A model generated the notes under the pieces. It saw nothing but the letters and a program-made list of their open reading frames with translations, did not search any database and was not told the origin of the DNA. From positions 5,752,001 through 5,816,000 of the forward strand of contig JAEMBT020000005.1 of the NCBI GenBank assembly GCA_018873245.2: DNA of 64,000 bases, read 5' to 3'. Position 1 is the first letter of the stretch. Each line of letters opens with the position of its first letter. Below, piece by piece: positions 13,501-27,108 of this stretch. This DNA is from Archegozetes longisetosus (taxonomy: Eukaryota > Arthropoda > Arachnida > Sarcoptiformes > Trhypochthoniidae). A program made the position numbers and the translations under genes.

Positions 13501-14168
13501 AACTGACGACTTGTCAACATTTGCATTGACTCAACACATAATCAATTTAATGCCATTCAATTTGGATGGCACTCAATATCAATATCACTATTGAGACACT
13601 GTTTTGAGACACTGTTTTGCCCAAAAAGTATCAATACTTTCAACAAACAACAGCCACAAATGTAGTCAAGAGTTGAATGTATGAAGAGTTGAACGTATGA
13701 ACCAATAGTTCGTTACATAATAGTATTGCAAGTGTTGGTCGTCTTCAGCTATAGTAAGCTAATGACCAAAATAGCGATCAAAACAACGTACGAACAGACG
13801 AAGAGCACTGTTAGTATTGTATAGCAATAGAGTCATAGACTCATAGACTAAGCAATGATTAGTTTGTAGTAAAAGTATTACTATTAGTATTAGTCTATTG
13901 TATATATAATAGTTATAAGACTTAACACACTGTATTCGCCGTATATTTGCTCCAAATATTAGTCTCAGTTCTGACTCAACTCAAGTCATTTTGGAGGTAA
14001 ACACACATTTGGGTTGAGGAGACATGAGTCGACTCAACCATCACTTCAGAAGAGGATGATATGAAGCAATTCATAGCAATCCCTTCTCAACATTAGCGCC
14101 AATCAAATGCTTTTAAGACCGATTTCGTCACACAAGCAGTCTTTGCCTTCATAGCACCATAGCATTGA

Positions 14169-14290
14169 TACGAGTTTTGCTCAGTTTAGGGATATTGTCT
14201 CGCGGCGTTCATAGGAGTTTTGCTCAATTTAGGGCTATTCTCTCGCAACGTTCATACGAGTTACGCTCAATTTAGGGGTGTTTTCTCATA
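14169..14290. repeat. 43-bp tandem repeat, about 3 units
   Basis: Units beginning 'atacgagttttgctca' start at 14169, 14211 and 14254 (spacing 42-43) and continue 'atttagggctattctctcgc'. They are GC-richer than the surroundings and lie 670-790 bases upstream of the PLC-beta start codon. Confidence 0.75.
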
Positions 14291-15416
14291 CAAACCTCAT
14301 CCTAGCAAACGGTAGTCGATCTGTAAAAACTCTGCGTGCAATAAATTCTACTGAAGTCCATTGAGAGACAAAAATTAATTATCGTCTACTCTAAGCATAC
14401 CATACACTGGCTTAACATTGACTTTAGGGTATGTTATGCTCTCTATGTTATAGTTGTATAACTTGTTTCCCTTATAGTTGCATAACTTGTGCCATACGTG
14501 TTGCTAATACTTATTGAAAAGACGTCTTGTCACAAACCTACTCATAGCCGACTATTTGCAAGCAAACAATCAATAAAAGGCATATATCAGGTAAGGCTTT
14601 GCTATTACATAAGTTTTATGTGTCTTATATATAGCACTCGTGAGTAGTAACACTTTCCGCGATACTAATTTTTTCAATCGATTTTAGAGTCAGCAATCGG
14701 TCTCTTTTTGCTTTTTGTCATCTCTCAGGAATATATACCGCCATATAAGTTATATAGATACACCTTTATATATAAGTACTTCACTGTTTTTTTTAGATCC
14801 AACGCCACTACAACCAGTAACCGATCAATTTTATACCCACTTTCGGTCACATTCCTTTGCTATGGCTTCGATTGTCAGAGACTTGGCTCAGAAAATAAAT
14901 CATTGGTATTTCGTGTATGAGTTGAGAACATCGCTTTATATGTTGGAGCCTTGGGAAAAGAAGACTTTTAGTATCCTTTTCTTTAAGTCATCATACTATT
15001 TATCCTAATCTCTACTTGTCTTACACTCACTTCTATTAAACAATCTAATACTAAGCCAATAGTTGGCCAGTATTTCGAAATGTGTGCACAGATGTGCACA
15101 TCGTTAGTATATAACCAATTGTTATTAAGAGCGTGAAAATCTGATCTGTTTTCCTTAATGATTCTTTTGCACTTATGTATTTTGATTGAATACAACAGAC
15201 ATAGTATTATTGGCATTCATCTCGATGGCTAGTTATACAACCTATGCCTTCCTACCAACTTATACAAGAAGTGCTCTCTCCTTTTTTGGTCTCATTTAGT
15301 AATTATTTTTCATACAATAATACTTTTATATATATATTTCAACTACTATTATATTATTAATGCTTTATTTGTTACCATAATAATAAAACTTCTACTCAAG
15401 AATAAACAAATTATAA

Positions 15417-15422
15417 TTTATT
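15417..15422 (-). terminator. PSMA3 polyadenylation signal AATAAA
   Basis: First canonical AATAAA on the minus strand downstream of the PSMA3 stop codon, at a normal distance for a short 3' UTR. Confidence 0.55.
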
Positions 15423-15547
15423 GTAAACATGTTTTCATTACAAAAGAGAGAATATTGTATTACTTAGTAAAATGTTGCAAATAAATGACACCATTTGATT
15501 GGCTGCTAAGTGCAACAAAAAGCGATTTATTATTTCAATTCATTTTA

Positions 15548-16658
<1,111 letters not shown>

Positions 16659-17153
16659 TTTAAATCTGATTAATTGATCTAATTGCTATTAGTTATATGA
16701 CTTAAAGTTGTTTAAATAAATAAACTTTTAATACAAACTTCAAATCAATCAATAAAAGCTTAGTCACTATTTTCAATACCCACTCTTTCGGTCTTTTTGT
16801 TCAACTATTCCTGTTCAACAAAATCATTCAACAAATAGGCATTTATTCTGCAAAAAAAGTATGAGATTTGAAATGATAGTCATTTTGTACATAAAATACG
16901 AGATTTGAATGATCATAATATGGTACATAAAAAACGTATTGAACTGAGTCATGTGACGAGAGACTTATGTGTTGCATAATGTGTTTGTTTATGCTTAAAA
17001 ATTGTCCAAAAACTGATTCAGTCGACCACTAAATACAAATTAATTGTTGAAAAATTATTTTGTGTCTAATTTTCAATAAACTCTTAATAGTATTATTGAA
17101 TCAAATGTTTGAATTGTTGGCTATTGCTATGACAGATATAAACAACTGATTAA
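16659..17153. promoter_or_regulatory. Shared divergent promoter region, PSMA3 / Angel
   Basis: The 495 bases between the PSMA3 ATG (minus) and the Angel ATG (plus) must contain both 5' UTRs and promoters. It is AT-rich with no coding signal. No TATA box stands out, which is usual for housekeeping genes. Confidence 0.6.
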
Positions 17154-19406
17154 ATGAGATTAACTTTTATTAAAAATCAGATTTTAGCAAAATGTAGCCA
17201 AACATTCCATTCAGCTAATCGTTACAATCAATATAATAACAGTTTATCTCAATCTCCATTTTCATCAACTTTCTTCATTAATAAAGAATCAATGAATGAA
17301 TCAAAGATCAATCCGAGTGATGACTCCAGAAGTGATCCGAACAATAGTTGGCCTCAATATGATAGAAACGGCGTCACATTTAATTCATACAATAGACCAC
17401 GTTACCAGTTCAATAGATATCAATCTCATTATCAGTACCAGGCATCGACCAGTCACTCAAATATTAATTACATGAGAAATGAAGACATGAATGATTATCG
17501 GCTTTCACCTGCAGTTTCATTGAATCCATACCTGAATAGTAGTCATTCTTATAGACCAAATCATAGGTTAACACAATATAATCCACAAGACAGTCCTCAC
17601 TTAAGTGAAGGTAAACTAAGCTTTTAATAGAAAATATTCCATTTATTTGTCAAATCTGCTTTTGATTAGGTTGATTTTTAGTTCATCTCATTACTGATGA
17701 GTTTTATTATACTATAATAGATATAGTTTTACGTTTTATATTCAACATGTAGATCAAAACCAAAATAACTTGATCATCATTTTGATTCTAGTGAAAATAG
17801 TCTTTGTATTAATTCAACAAGCAAGTTTTTAAATATCCTTATTTACTTGCTTCACTTAGTCTTCACTTTTTAACGTCAATCATGTTAGAGATGAACTTAA
17901 TCAAAAGTTTATTGATCTTTATAGAGAAATTTGTGACTCGTCTCCTAAGTTCAGCCTATGACTTAAATAATATTTTTATTTTCTATTGTAGTTAATTTAT
18001 TCCACAAACCCTAAATAATTTAATCTTTATGTTAAATTATCAAATTATTCAACTAATATAGGAATGATTTATGAAATATTTTCAGATCAGGCTCATGCCT
18101 AAATTGAATTAGTATGAAGTTTTAAATCGTGTTGAATTTGAATATTTCTAAGCGTAAATGATTTTCTAAACTCAAAGTATTACCTGTGAGCTTGTTCTGC
18201 AAAATTCACTAATCATTCCACAGTAAAGCAGAATATAGTGATAAAAATGTTTTGAATCGCACAGACAAAATTCGTGAATTGATTGGTCGATTCCGTAAAT
18301 GGCATATGATTAGACGGCGACCGTCGGATGAGTACATCGAATTCTCAATAATGACATACAATATCCTATCTCAAGACTTATTGGAGAACCACTCGCATCT
18401 GTATCAGCACTGCGACCAATCGAGTATTAGTTGGCCTGAAAGGGGTTTGCGTATAGTGAGAGAATTAGAAGAATCAAAAGCCGATATTATTTGCTTACAA
18501 GAAGTCCACTCGCAACATTTTAATGACATAATAATGCCTGCTTTACATGCTAAAGGTTATGCCGCTATATTCAAACAGAAGACTGGTATCAAACTGGATG
18601 GGTGTGCTATTCTTTACAATCAAAATAAATTTTCACTTCAAACTTCTGTCAAACTAGAGTTGATGCGCAAAGATGTGTCATCGATTCTAGATCGCGATAA
18701 TATAGCCTTAATTGTTGAACTGAAACCTAAAGAGTTAGTCAAATCTGATACTAGATTAATTGTTGCAAACACTCATTTGTTGTATAACCCGAGACGCGGT
18801 GACGTCAAAACCGCTCAAATTAGGCTATTGTTAGCTGAAATTGACAAAATAGCTTTTAAACGTATAACTAATGGTGATTTTGATTATCATCCAATCATAT
18901 TGTGTGGTGATTTGAACAGTGAACCCAATTCTCTGCTATATAACTTCATTCGAAAAGGTTTCGGAAACTTCGAAGGCATTAAGATTGGAGATATTTCAGG
19001 ACAGAAACAAGGCTTTGGACATGGAAGAGATGTTGAAGACTTTCATTTAGAGCTGTTTGGAGTGACATCAGATTCAAGATTCGAAAGTAATTCTAAAAGT
19101 GAAGAGAAAAACAATACGGAAAAGAATGGAGAAAAGGATAAAATGTTTATTAAACATAACTTCAAGTTTCGGTCTGTCATCTATCCGTTCGTTGACAACT
19201 ACGATAAAAAGCTTGTTTCAACTTCTAATTGCTTTGAGTCTGGTTTAGTCGATTACATATTTTATGAAACTCATAGCAGAAAATTAAAACTACTTGGCTT
19301 TCAAAGGTTATTAAATCACGATCAAATCAAGAAAATTGGAAATATACCCAATGCTTATTTAGGATCAGATCATTTATCCTTAAAAGCAAAGTTCTTGATC
19401 AAATAA
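17154..19406 (+). CDS. ANGEL2: Angel homolog (CCR4-type EEP-fold RNA phosphatase), complete
   Basis: Exonuclease-endonuclease-phosphatase protein. Human ANGEL2 removes 2',3'-cyclic phosphates from RNA ends. Exon 1 is 17154-17610 (ends phase 1 at GTAAAC) and exon 2 is 18232-19406 (acceptor ...GCAG), giving 543 aa, against 544 for human ANGEL2. Residues 1-152 are a Ser/Asn/Tyr/Gln-rich, probably disordered leader. The catalytic domain starts near residue 190 (SIMTYNILSQDLL). Family motifs are LQEV (Glu243), NTHLLYNPRRGDVK, GDLNS (Asp379, Asn381), VDYIFY (Asp493) and SDHL (His533), so the active site looks intact. An in-frame TAA directly precedes the chosen ATG. The 621-base intron is long for its neighbourhood. 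An alternative acceptor at 18221-18223 would break the frame. It is transcribed away from PSMA3 and towards FN3K. A plus-strand AATAAA lies at 19740-19745. Confidence 0.93.
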
Positions 19407-21315
19407 TCAAATTATCAATCATTTTTGCATTAAATGCATGTTTCACTCAGACTATTTTTTAGTTAAGATTCTTTCAAATAAGATCAAGCTTGATTGATTC
19501 AAACGTCGATTAAAGTATTACCCGTTTTTATGAGAACAAAATATCTTCGTTTTAGAAAATTCAAGTGTACTCAGTGATAATTAGTCATGAAACCACTGAA
19601 AATTTTGTGTCAAAATAATTTTATTTCTCGCTAAAAATTTTGTAAATTCGATTTTAAACATTTGGGAAATCAATTATTTCTGTTATTAGTTAAAAACTAG
19701 AATTTAATTTTTTGAGTTGAACGTTTTAGTTGAGGCCTTAATAAATACATTCAAGCAAAGTTAAAGAGTTGTCTTTATTTAATTTTCAACTAGTTTTGAA
19801 TTACAGAATATTTAAATATCAGCCTTAAAGTCAGGTTATAGAATATGTTGCTGTAAGAACATGACTATATTATTGATTTTTAGTATTTTTCTTGAGATAC
19901 TATTCAGAATGGTTCAATTCTAAACTCTGTAAAGGTTCGATTCAAACTGAAATTAGTTTTTGGTAACTCTAATTATATTAGACTTAATGCTTCAAATAAA
20001 GATAAGTACAGAGTCGGCAATGTCTGACAAATATTAGCAGATCTGTTGCATTGAACAGAATACTGCTAAGCAGATTAAATGAAAGCTAACAAATCATTTA
20101 TTTGTCGCGCGCAGTCTCCAAATCTTAAAACCTTAATAGTACTATGTAAGTAAAAATATATACTAACGATTGCCTTTCGAAGTAATCACATTTAAGATGG
20201 TAAGAATAATCCAAAAAATGAATGTCGTATCTTCTAGTCTGATGAATAAATTGACTTTAAAGGAAGAATGAAGTGTCATTGAGAATTGAGTTGAAGGAAT
20301 AGAGTCGAAAAGATGGTTCACTGGAGCGATTATTCACTGAGAGGATGGCTCAGTTTCCTATCTTTTATAAATTTCGGAACATCCATTCGTTGCTTTTACG
20401 ACAAAAATTTTCTGAAAGATAAAATATTTACAAACACAGAGGCAGCGAAAGGTAATTGAGAAGTTGTAAGCTATAATGAAATATATGATGTTATACGGTA
20501 TCCATCGGATAATGAAAAATTGATAAGATATGTATGTTCTACAGATACAGCATTTCATCACTTATACGGTGCATATTCTATTCTGCATGCACTGATCTTA
20601 TTACAATCTTCAATTTATTTATATGTCATACCGTAAGAGTTTTGAGTATTAAGCTAAATCTTATACTATTCACTCATAGCAATGACAAACTACTGCTTTG
20701 GGCTTTTCTTAACATAGGGTTCAGAAGCTGGCGATTTGGTCACTGATGCTGAGCGTTCTATATTTTTTGATCGAAGCGCTCTATTTTGAATCTATAACAT
20801 GTTATGGTTCATCTCTGTTCCCATTTATAATGAGTGGTAAGTTTGGCAAAAGTTTTCCCAATTTAAGGACTATTTGGTGAAATACCATACACGAAGCATT
20901 GAAAGTCAGAAGAGAATGAGCGCTATGCATGAACTCTAACTTTATCCCAGCCACTATAAATGATGTCTTTTTTCTAAGTCATGATATAAAATAAAAACAA
21001 AAGCACACCCATTGTGAGGACACATTTTTGCAGAATAATCAATAAGTGACTTGAATAGTATATCTCTTTATTCTTGACTCATCATAAACAGGGATAACTC
21101 TCATATGGATCGTTACTTTTCATTATATATGGAAGCCGTGGAAACGCAGAGATTTGGAACATGAAAATGAATTACTATTAAGAGGAATAGCATCACAAAA
21201 ACTGAATAGAAAGAAAAGATGATCTAATTTATTATCAGAGCTTTGCATCTTTTTATTATACTTTCATATTTCATTTTAGCTTAAATGATGAGGAAATCAT
21301 TTGATTGTAAAAATA
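19407..21315. other. Convergent 3' region between Angel and FN3K
   Basis: No gene was recognised in 1.9 kb. Likely 3' UTR ends are the plus-strand AATAAA at 19740-19745 (Angel) and the minus-strand AATAAA at 21252-21257 (FN3K). Short open frames around 20358-20746 overlap on both strands and look random. Confidence 0.6.
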
Positions 21316-22435
21316 TTATTTAATAAGGCGTTTCATTAGTGACAATGATTGATGTTTATGACTACCAAAATGGTTCCAATGGTTTAAGCAGTGAAACAAT
21401 TCATATAAATCCAATCTCCTATTTTGAAATTTAGAAAAATCTTTTAGAAAATTGAAAAATCGATCAGCACTACAAAGCTTAAAAACCTATCAAATCCTGA
21501 AGCCTTCGGTATTTTGTTGTGATAGCACTCATAAAAAGCTCGATTAAAGCCACCAAACATTTTGGCAATTGATAAATCAAATTCCGAGTGACCATAAAAA
21601 GAAGCAGCATCGAAGACAACAGGTTCTTCGGCTAATTGAGCCGCATTACCACTCCATAAGTCTCCGTGAAGTAAAGCAGGTACTATTTTATCTTTAATAT
21701 CAGTAAAATATTTATCGATTTTCAACTGTAAGTGTGACCACAAATCGATAACTTCTCTGTCACCATAATTGGTCTCAATCAGATCTATTTGCTGTTTCAG
21801 TTTATTTCGTGCATAAAAAGCTGTCCAATCATCTAACCACTCATTGTTTTGAGGCAAATAACCGCAACAAGTGGTCACGTGAAACCCAAACTGATTTACA
21901 AACTCGCTGCATTCGTCACTCTTTCCAATCCATGACTCATTCTTCAGTTTCTTTTTACCCAAAACTTCATTAAACAAATGCATATTAGCTAAAAGTTCCC
22001 CTAATCTTCCGGAGTGCTCTTTCAACCTAACCATCTGAAGATATTCCAAAACGATGGCACCACCATTGCCATCAGGATCTGCGACAACGCATAGAGGTTT
22101 AGGAACTCTGAGTGTTTTGGTGGCAGCTATTGCTTTCAAAGATTCTAATTCTCCGCAAAACATCAATAAAGCCTCTTTGTTCTGATTCTTTTTCACGAAT
22201 ACCAAACCACTATCTGTCTCATACGTTTCGCCTGAAGTTAAATAAGATGTTTGTTCGTCAATATCTTTATATTAATCATAACTAATTTGACTAAATGTAA
22301 ACAATATTTAAGATAAATTAATAGTAATGTAGTAATAGTGATCAAACCATTGCTGATACAGCCGCCTCCACCTCTGCCTACATTTTTCCACACTTTCGTT
22401 TCTAACTTTTCTTTAATTTCGATGTTTATATCCAT
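21316..22435 (-). CDS. FN3K: Fructosamine-3-kinase / ketosamine-3-kinase, complete
   Basis: Protein-repair kinase that phosphorylates sugar adducts on lysines so that they fall off. It has an APH/kinase-like fold and acts in the cytosol. Three exons: 22348-22435, 21487-22231 and 21316-21418, total 936 bases, 311 aa (human 309). Glycine-rich loop [16 protein letters not shown] carries the P-loop cysteine (Cys26). The ATP-binding lysine is in VFVKKN (Lys43). [17 protein letters not shown] is the family substrate-side signature. The catalytic loop is [10 protein letters not shown] (Asp220) and the metal-site segment is [14 protein letters not shown] (Asp237). The third exon restores the family C-terminus [15 protein letters not shown], after a 68-base intron that happens to stay open for 14 codons. 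A short out-of-frame ATG overlaps just upstream of the start. It shares a divergent promoter with the Spd-2-like gene. Confidence 0.96.
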
Positions 22436-23277
22436 TCATTTAGATTTATGATTAAGGTTTCGAATAAGTTTTCATAAGTTTGAGACTTAAAGTTTAAAAC
22501 CCAATAGTAAACAATGGTAAACATATGAGCTGTGTAGAAGTGTTTACAGTTATTACGTATTTCTATATTCAAACTATTTATTCATTAAATAAAACTAATC
22601 AAACTCTTTATTATTCATTTACTATTAGTCGATAATCCATAAAAAGATAATTTGAATTGAAACACGTTTTAAAAGTTAAACTTAGTCTTGAAAAACCAAA
22701 TTAAGGGGAGGGACAGCAAATTGGATTTTAAATAAGGCGTTCAGTTCTACTTAAATAATTGAAGTGACAATCTTGGCGCAACATTTGTCAAACTGAAGCT
22801 AAATATCGACAACTGCGTATCAATCCATGCGTCGGACCGTCAGCTCCTGACCTCTATAATTTAAGTGAACTAATCTGTAAATTTAAGGTTTTAAAGAGAA
22901 AGGTTTAAAGCGTACTATAAACGAACGAGAGTCTATTGGTTTAGACTGAACACTTTTCACTATACAGAAGTGTAAAAATCACAAATTTTTTAAGCCTTTA
23001 ACATCATTAACGTTAAGTTATCTATTTGAATACAAGTGAAACGATGGATTCGCCAAAGACGATTTTAATGTGACGTTTTTTGTATAATGTTATCTTATTG
23101 AAACATTAAAGAAATTTATAGTGAATGCTCGAAACGCAATCTATCATCTCAAAATCATAAGATTAGAGAGATTTATTTATTTACCCGAAGCGTGGATCCA
23201 TACGGAGTCATAAATTTTTAGTATTACTCCCAAGTATTTAAATATTTGACTTGAATTAATAAGTATTTATTAAAATA
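22436..23277. promoter_or_regulatory. Shared divergent promoter region, FN3K / Spd-2-like gene
   Basis: 842 bases between two oppositely oriented start codons. No coding signal or repeat was seen. It should contain both promoters and 5' UTRs, but no specific motif could be assigned. Confidence 0.5.
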
Positions 23278-25460
23278 ATGGATCAAAAACTCAATGATTC
23301 GACGGAAGCAAAAGAAAACAATTTATTGTTCGTTGATTTATTGTCTTTGGATAATTCAATTGACTATTGTTTTGATGAAAAACATATGAATGATGAAGAC
23401 ACCAATTGTTTTGACCACTCCGAACAAATGAATGACAATCAAATGCAGTTGAAGTCAACGCCAAAGAAGTTTTCGAGCAAAACTAATTTATTCGGATTTT
23501 CTAATAAATTAAATAATAATCAAATCGGAAATAAGACCAAACCAATTGTTGAAACAAACATGTCTTCAGACAAAAAAATAATAACTGAGAAGAAGAAGAA
23601 GAAGAAAAAGAATGAAAACTTCGACAATAGTTTGGGATTATCCCCAGTTAAAAAAGAGTTTCTTAATAATCGTAATAATAGTTATATTAATCAATTAAGT
23701 GATGATTTGGATGGCATTCGAATGAACAGTTTTTTATTCAGTAGAAATTCAACGAATAAAACATCTGAATCACAGTCAGATCTTATGGATGACAACTTCA
23801 AATCCTTCAGTAAATGTTCAGATCTTGATCTTAAACCTAATGAACAAAAGACTGATTTAAATGAATCATTTTATACGCCAAACAGTGAATTCGAAAAAAA
23901 ATCAATTCGTCCTTATTTTAAGCAAAGTTCAAAACCGATTTCAAGAATTGATTTGTTTGGATATAGAGATCAAACTAAAAGTGATTCCATTGTCGAAAGC
24001 TCCAGGAATGAGACGTCACTCAACTGTGATAATGAAATATCCTCTATAAGCGACGCGTTTGTTTCAGTAACCGATGAAATCAGTGCTTCTGGTCATACTT
24101 TATTAAATGCTCAGAAAATTATTGACAGAAACAGCAGAAAGCGAAAGGCTGACACAAACAATACATTCATTCCTCGTATTAAATCTACCAAAATTTCATG
24201 TGAAGACAATTCAAATGATGTCGCATTAAAGATATCAAATGTTTTGACATCTGGTTTGGGATCGAGTATAAAATCATTGCCTCATTCAGAGAGTTCTTCA
24301 ATTGGATCATCAGTTGGAAACGCTCTAAGTTTGAGTCAATTATTAACGATATCTCCGACTGTGATATCACTAACTATTGGCTGTTTTGTCACATTTAAAT
24401 TGAATTATCTAAAAATCAAGAATCTTTCAATTACTTTATTTAAGGTTAATTTCAAATTTTCTGCAAATGTGGACACTTTGAATGACCTGCAAATAACTGT
24501 TCCGTCAGAAGCCGTTTCAATTCCAGCACTTTTTGACGGACTTCTGACAAATGACATAACAATTACCCCATTAAAGTGTGGTTCGTTTAAATTTGTCTTA
24601 CAAATATATCCTTCTATTGAGAACGTTTTTTTGCCAATCAGTCCGTTGTCTGTGATCTGTCAAATCAAGTCAGAAGCAGTTCATATAAAACGATTACTTT
24701 CTTCGACAGACTCTTCAATCATAACATATAATTTGTTCGAGGAATGTGATAATCACCAAACTATTGATTTAATTCTCTCAAATAACTACTTCTCGAATGA
24801 AATTCCTCTCAAACTTTCTTTGGAGCCATCAAAATGTCTAATGTTTGAGTCTTTATATAGACATCCAGAGAGTGCTATCCATTCGTTTCGCTGTCCAGAT
24901 CCTCATACATTGTTTCTGATCACAAAAACTCAATACGAGATACGAATACCTCTAAAAATACAATCATTTGGAGAAAAAAATGCAGTCTCAAGTCTAACAG
25001 TTGCCATCGATTCAGTTTCGAACAGTCACGTACTCGCTGTTTATCGACTGTCTGCAAAATTTTGGCCAAAAGTAAGCAAATACTGTTAAACAATTAATAT
25101 TTTCATAAATAATTAGTTTTTGTTTCATTAATTGTGTAGAAATCATTGAGTGAACCATCACTTCAATGTTCGGAATCTTCGATATCGCTGACAACTGGCA
25201 AATGGAAAAAAATTAATTTTCGCAATAAGTCAATCAATAGTGCGATTCATGTTAGACTTAAGTGCACTCGCGATAAAAATTTGATTCAAGATGTCAGATT
25301 CTCTTCATCTGAATTCATAATTCCTCCGTTGGAAAAGATTTCAATTAGTTTAATGATTGAAAATAGAGTAACAGTGCAAAAAAATAGTGAATACCATATA
25401 TCAGCTGAACATAGTTCAGGATTAGGCAAATCTTGGTTGAGTCTCATTCCGATTTTTTAA
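23278..25460 (+). CDS. Uncharacterised protein with C-terminal Ig-like segments; possible Spd-2/CEP192 relative
   Basis: Two exons, 23278-25071 (ends phase 0 at GTAAGC) and 25140-25460, encode 704 aa. The gene is real by length, splice borders and start context, but I do not firmly recognise it. Residues 1-330 are hydrophilic and Asn/Ser/Lys-rich, with a lysine run near 105-111 and two CDK-type sites (TPKK at 61-64, SPVK at 122-125). Two similar short motifs occur: TNLFGF (69-74) and IDLFGY (224-229). From about 350 onwards the sequence becomes beta-rich, with alternating hydrophobics and phrases such as SFKFVLQIYPS and FIIPPLEKISISLMIEN. This is how ASH/MSP-like Ig domains of Spd-2/CEP192 and related centrosomal or ciliary proteins read. 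That assignment is inference from style, not clear identity. Head-to-head with FN3K. Confidence 0.6.
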
Positions 25461-27108
25461 ATTGAATTCTAAAGAATAACTTTCGTTTGATTCCTTTCTA
25501 CAGTTCATTGCAGTTTGAGTTCATATTTATCAGTTTTAACTGATTTCAACTTGAAATAATCATCTTTCAAGGATCGACTTATTCGGTTAAAATCGGTTTT
25601 TAAAATGGCCGGAAAAATATAAAATGACCGGAGTTATATTTATAAGTAATTACCAATTTAATATCGAATTAGGAAAATTTATTTACTTTTGAATAGAAAG
25701 CAATCGGCACATATTTTTTGGGTTTAGCTAATGATACAAAACAAATTTTCAAAATTTTCTGTTATTTTTTAACCTATAACCGAATTGACAGATTTTTGAG
25801 TTTTTAAACTCGATTTTAATCCTATTTTATCGTTTTTATAATTTGTTGGGAAATTTAAAACCGAATTCCGGTAAAAGTTATTTCCTCGGTTTTTATCGTC
25901 AAATCAGAAAATTTATTTTAGCCCCAAAATTCGAACCCGAGTTACAATTAAAATGTCCATATTTCATTCAATACAAATAAACTAAGTTATTTTTAAGCAA
26001 AGCTTTAACAAATAGACTTTTTTCACTGATAGTGTTAATTAGCATTTATTAAATAATTGTATGATTTTTGTAATTTAGCGAAAAGTTTTACTTGTTATCA
26101 TGAGAAATATTAATCAATCAGAAATTCAATATTTATCTAAAAATATACGAGAATTGTGTATGTAACAATCAATTTTTTAAATTGTCGATTTTAGACTAAT
26201 TTTTACGTATTTGATACCTGATTATGTTTTTACTCACAATCACAATATAGTTACAATATTTTGATCTACAAATTTTGTAATATTTCACTAAATCTCAAAC
26301 TTTTAAGAACAGAGTATTGACATAATTTGGATTCTAAAATCTCTAAAACTTGGATTGTACTACTATAAAAACACGATTGCAATTAATAACTGTCGTTCTT
26401 GAGATTGTTTAATTTGTTTCGTAAGAATCACTGATTGTGATGATCTGAAGTGAAGAGTGTTTTGAAATAAAACTAGTACTTCTTGCAAATATTTCAAAGT
26501 GATTTAATAGGCTCATTTTGAGATTGAATCTGTTGAAAGACAAACTAAATTTACAGGAGTGCTCACTTACAGTAAATTATATTAATTAATTGCTTTTTTC
26601 TAATTGAAACACTAATTTGGACTAATTTATATTTTTTGCTATTTTGCAGAAATTGCAGTAAAACTTATTAATTAACTCATTGATGAAATTAAGTTGAATT
26701 AAAAGTAATTAGAAATGTATTTGCTTTGATGGAAGCCATTTGGCAATAAATGTTTAGAAAGAAAAGCAAGAATAAAGACTAAGTGTTGTTGACAATAAAG
26801 TTATTTTAGAGAATTTTGATGTTATCTTTTGAAAGAAGCTCGACAAAGTTTACTGTAATTTTAATACTAGGGAATGTGTTAGAGCTCAGTTTTAGAAAGA
26901 ATAAGCATCTCCAAGATCTACTTTGATTTATTTTATCAGTAGGACAACTGAATGTATCATCTTTAAGTTAAGAATCTAAAAATAAATCTTAAAAAACTTA
27001 TCCATAACCTAAATTCATATTTTATAAATCAAAGCCTGCAAAAAATTACTCATTCAAGCTATGCGTCAATGTTCAAATTCCTGAACGAAGTACACAAAAA
27101 ATGCCAAA

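Larger units (their letters stand above)
13501..15547. other. Upstream region of PLC-beta and 3' region of PSMA3
   Basis: No gene was recognised. The left part should hold the PLC-beta promoter and 5' UTR. No convincing TATA box could be chosen. A 43-bp tandem repeat lies at 14169-14290. Near the right end is the PSMA3 3' UTR, with a minus-strand AATAAA at 15417-15422, 126 bases past the PSMA3 stop. Open frames at 14708-15216 have no recognisable similarity or splice context. Confidence 0.6.

Noticed and set aside
19930-19950. GGTTCGATTC word resembling a tRNA B-box
   Set aside because: No A-box or acceptor stem at tRNA distance on either side.
21444-21486. Unspliced C-terminus of FN3K (14 codons reading into the intron)
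   Set aside because: A 68-base GT/AG intron followed by an exon that restores the family C-terminus (LNHWNHFG) explains it better. A retained-intron form is possible but unsupported.
25925-25950. Minus-strand GGGTTCGAATT, another B-box-like word
   Set aside because: No A-box upstream on that strand; likely chance in a 3' region.
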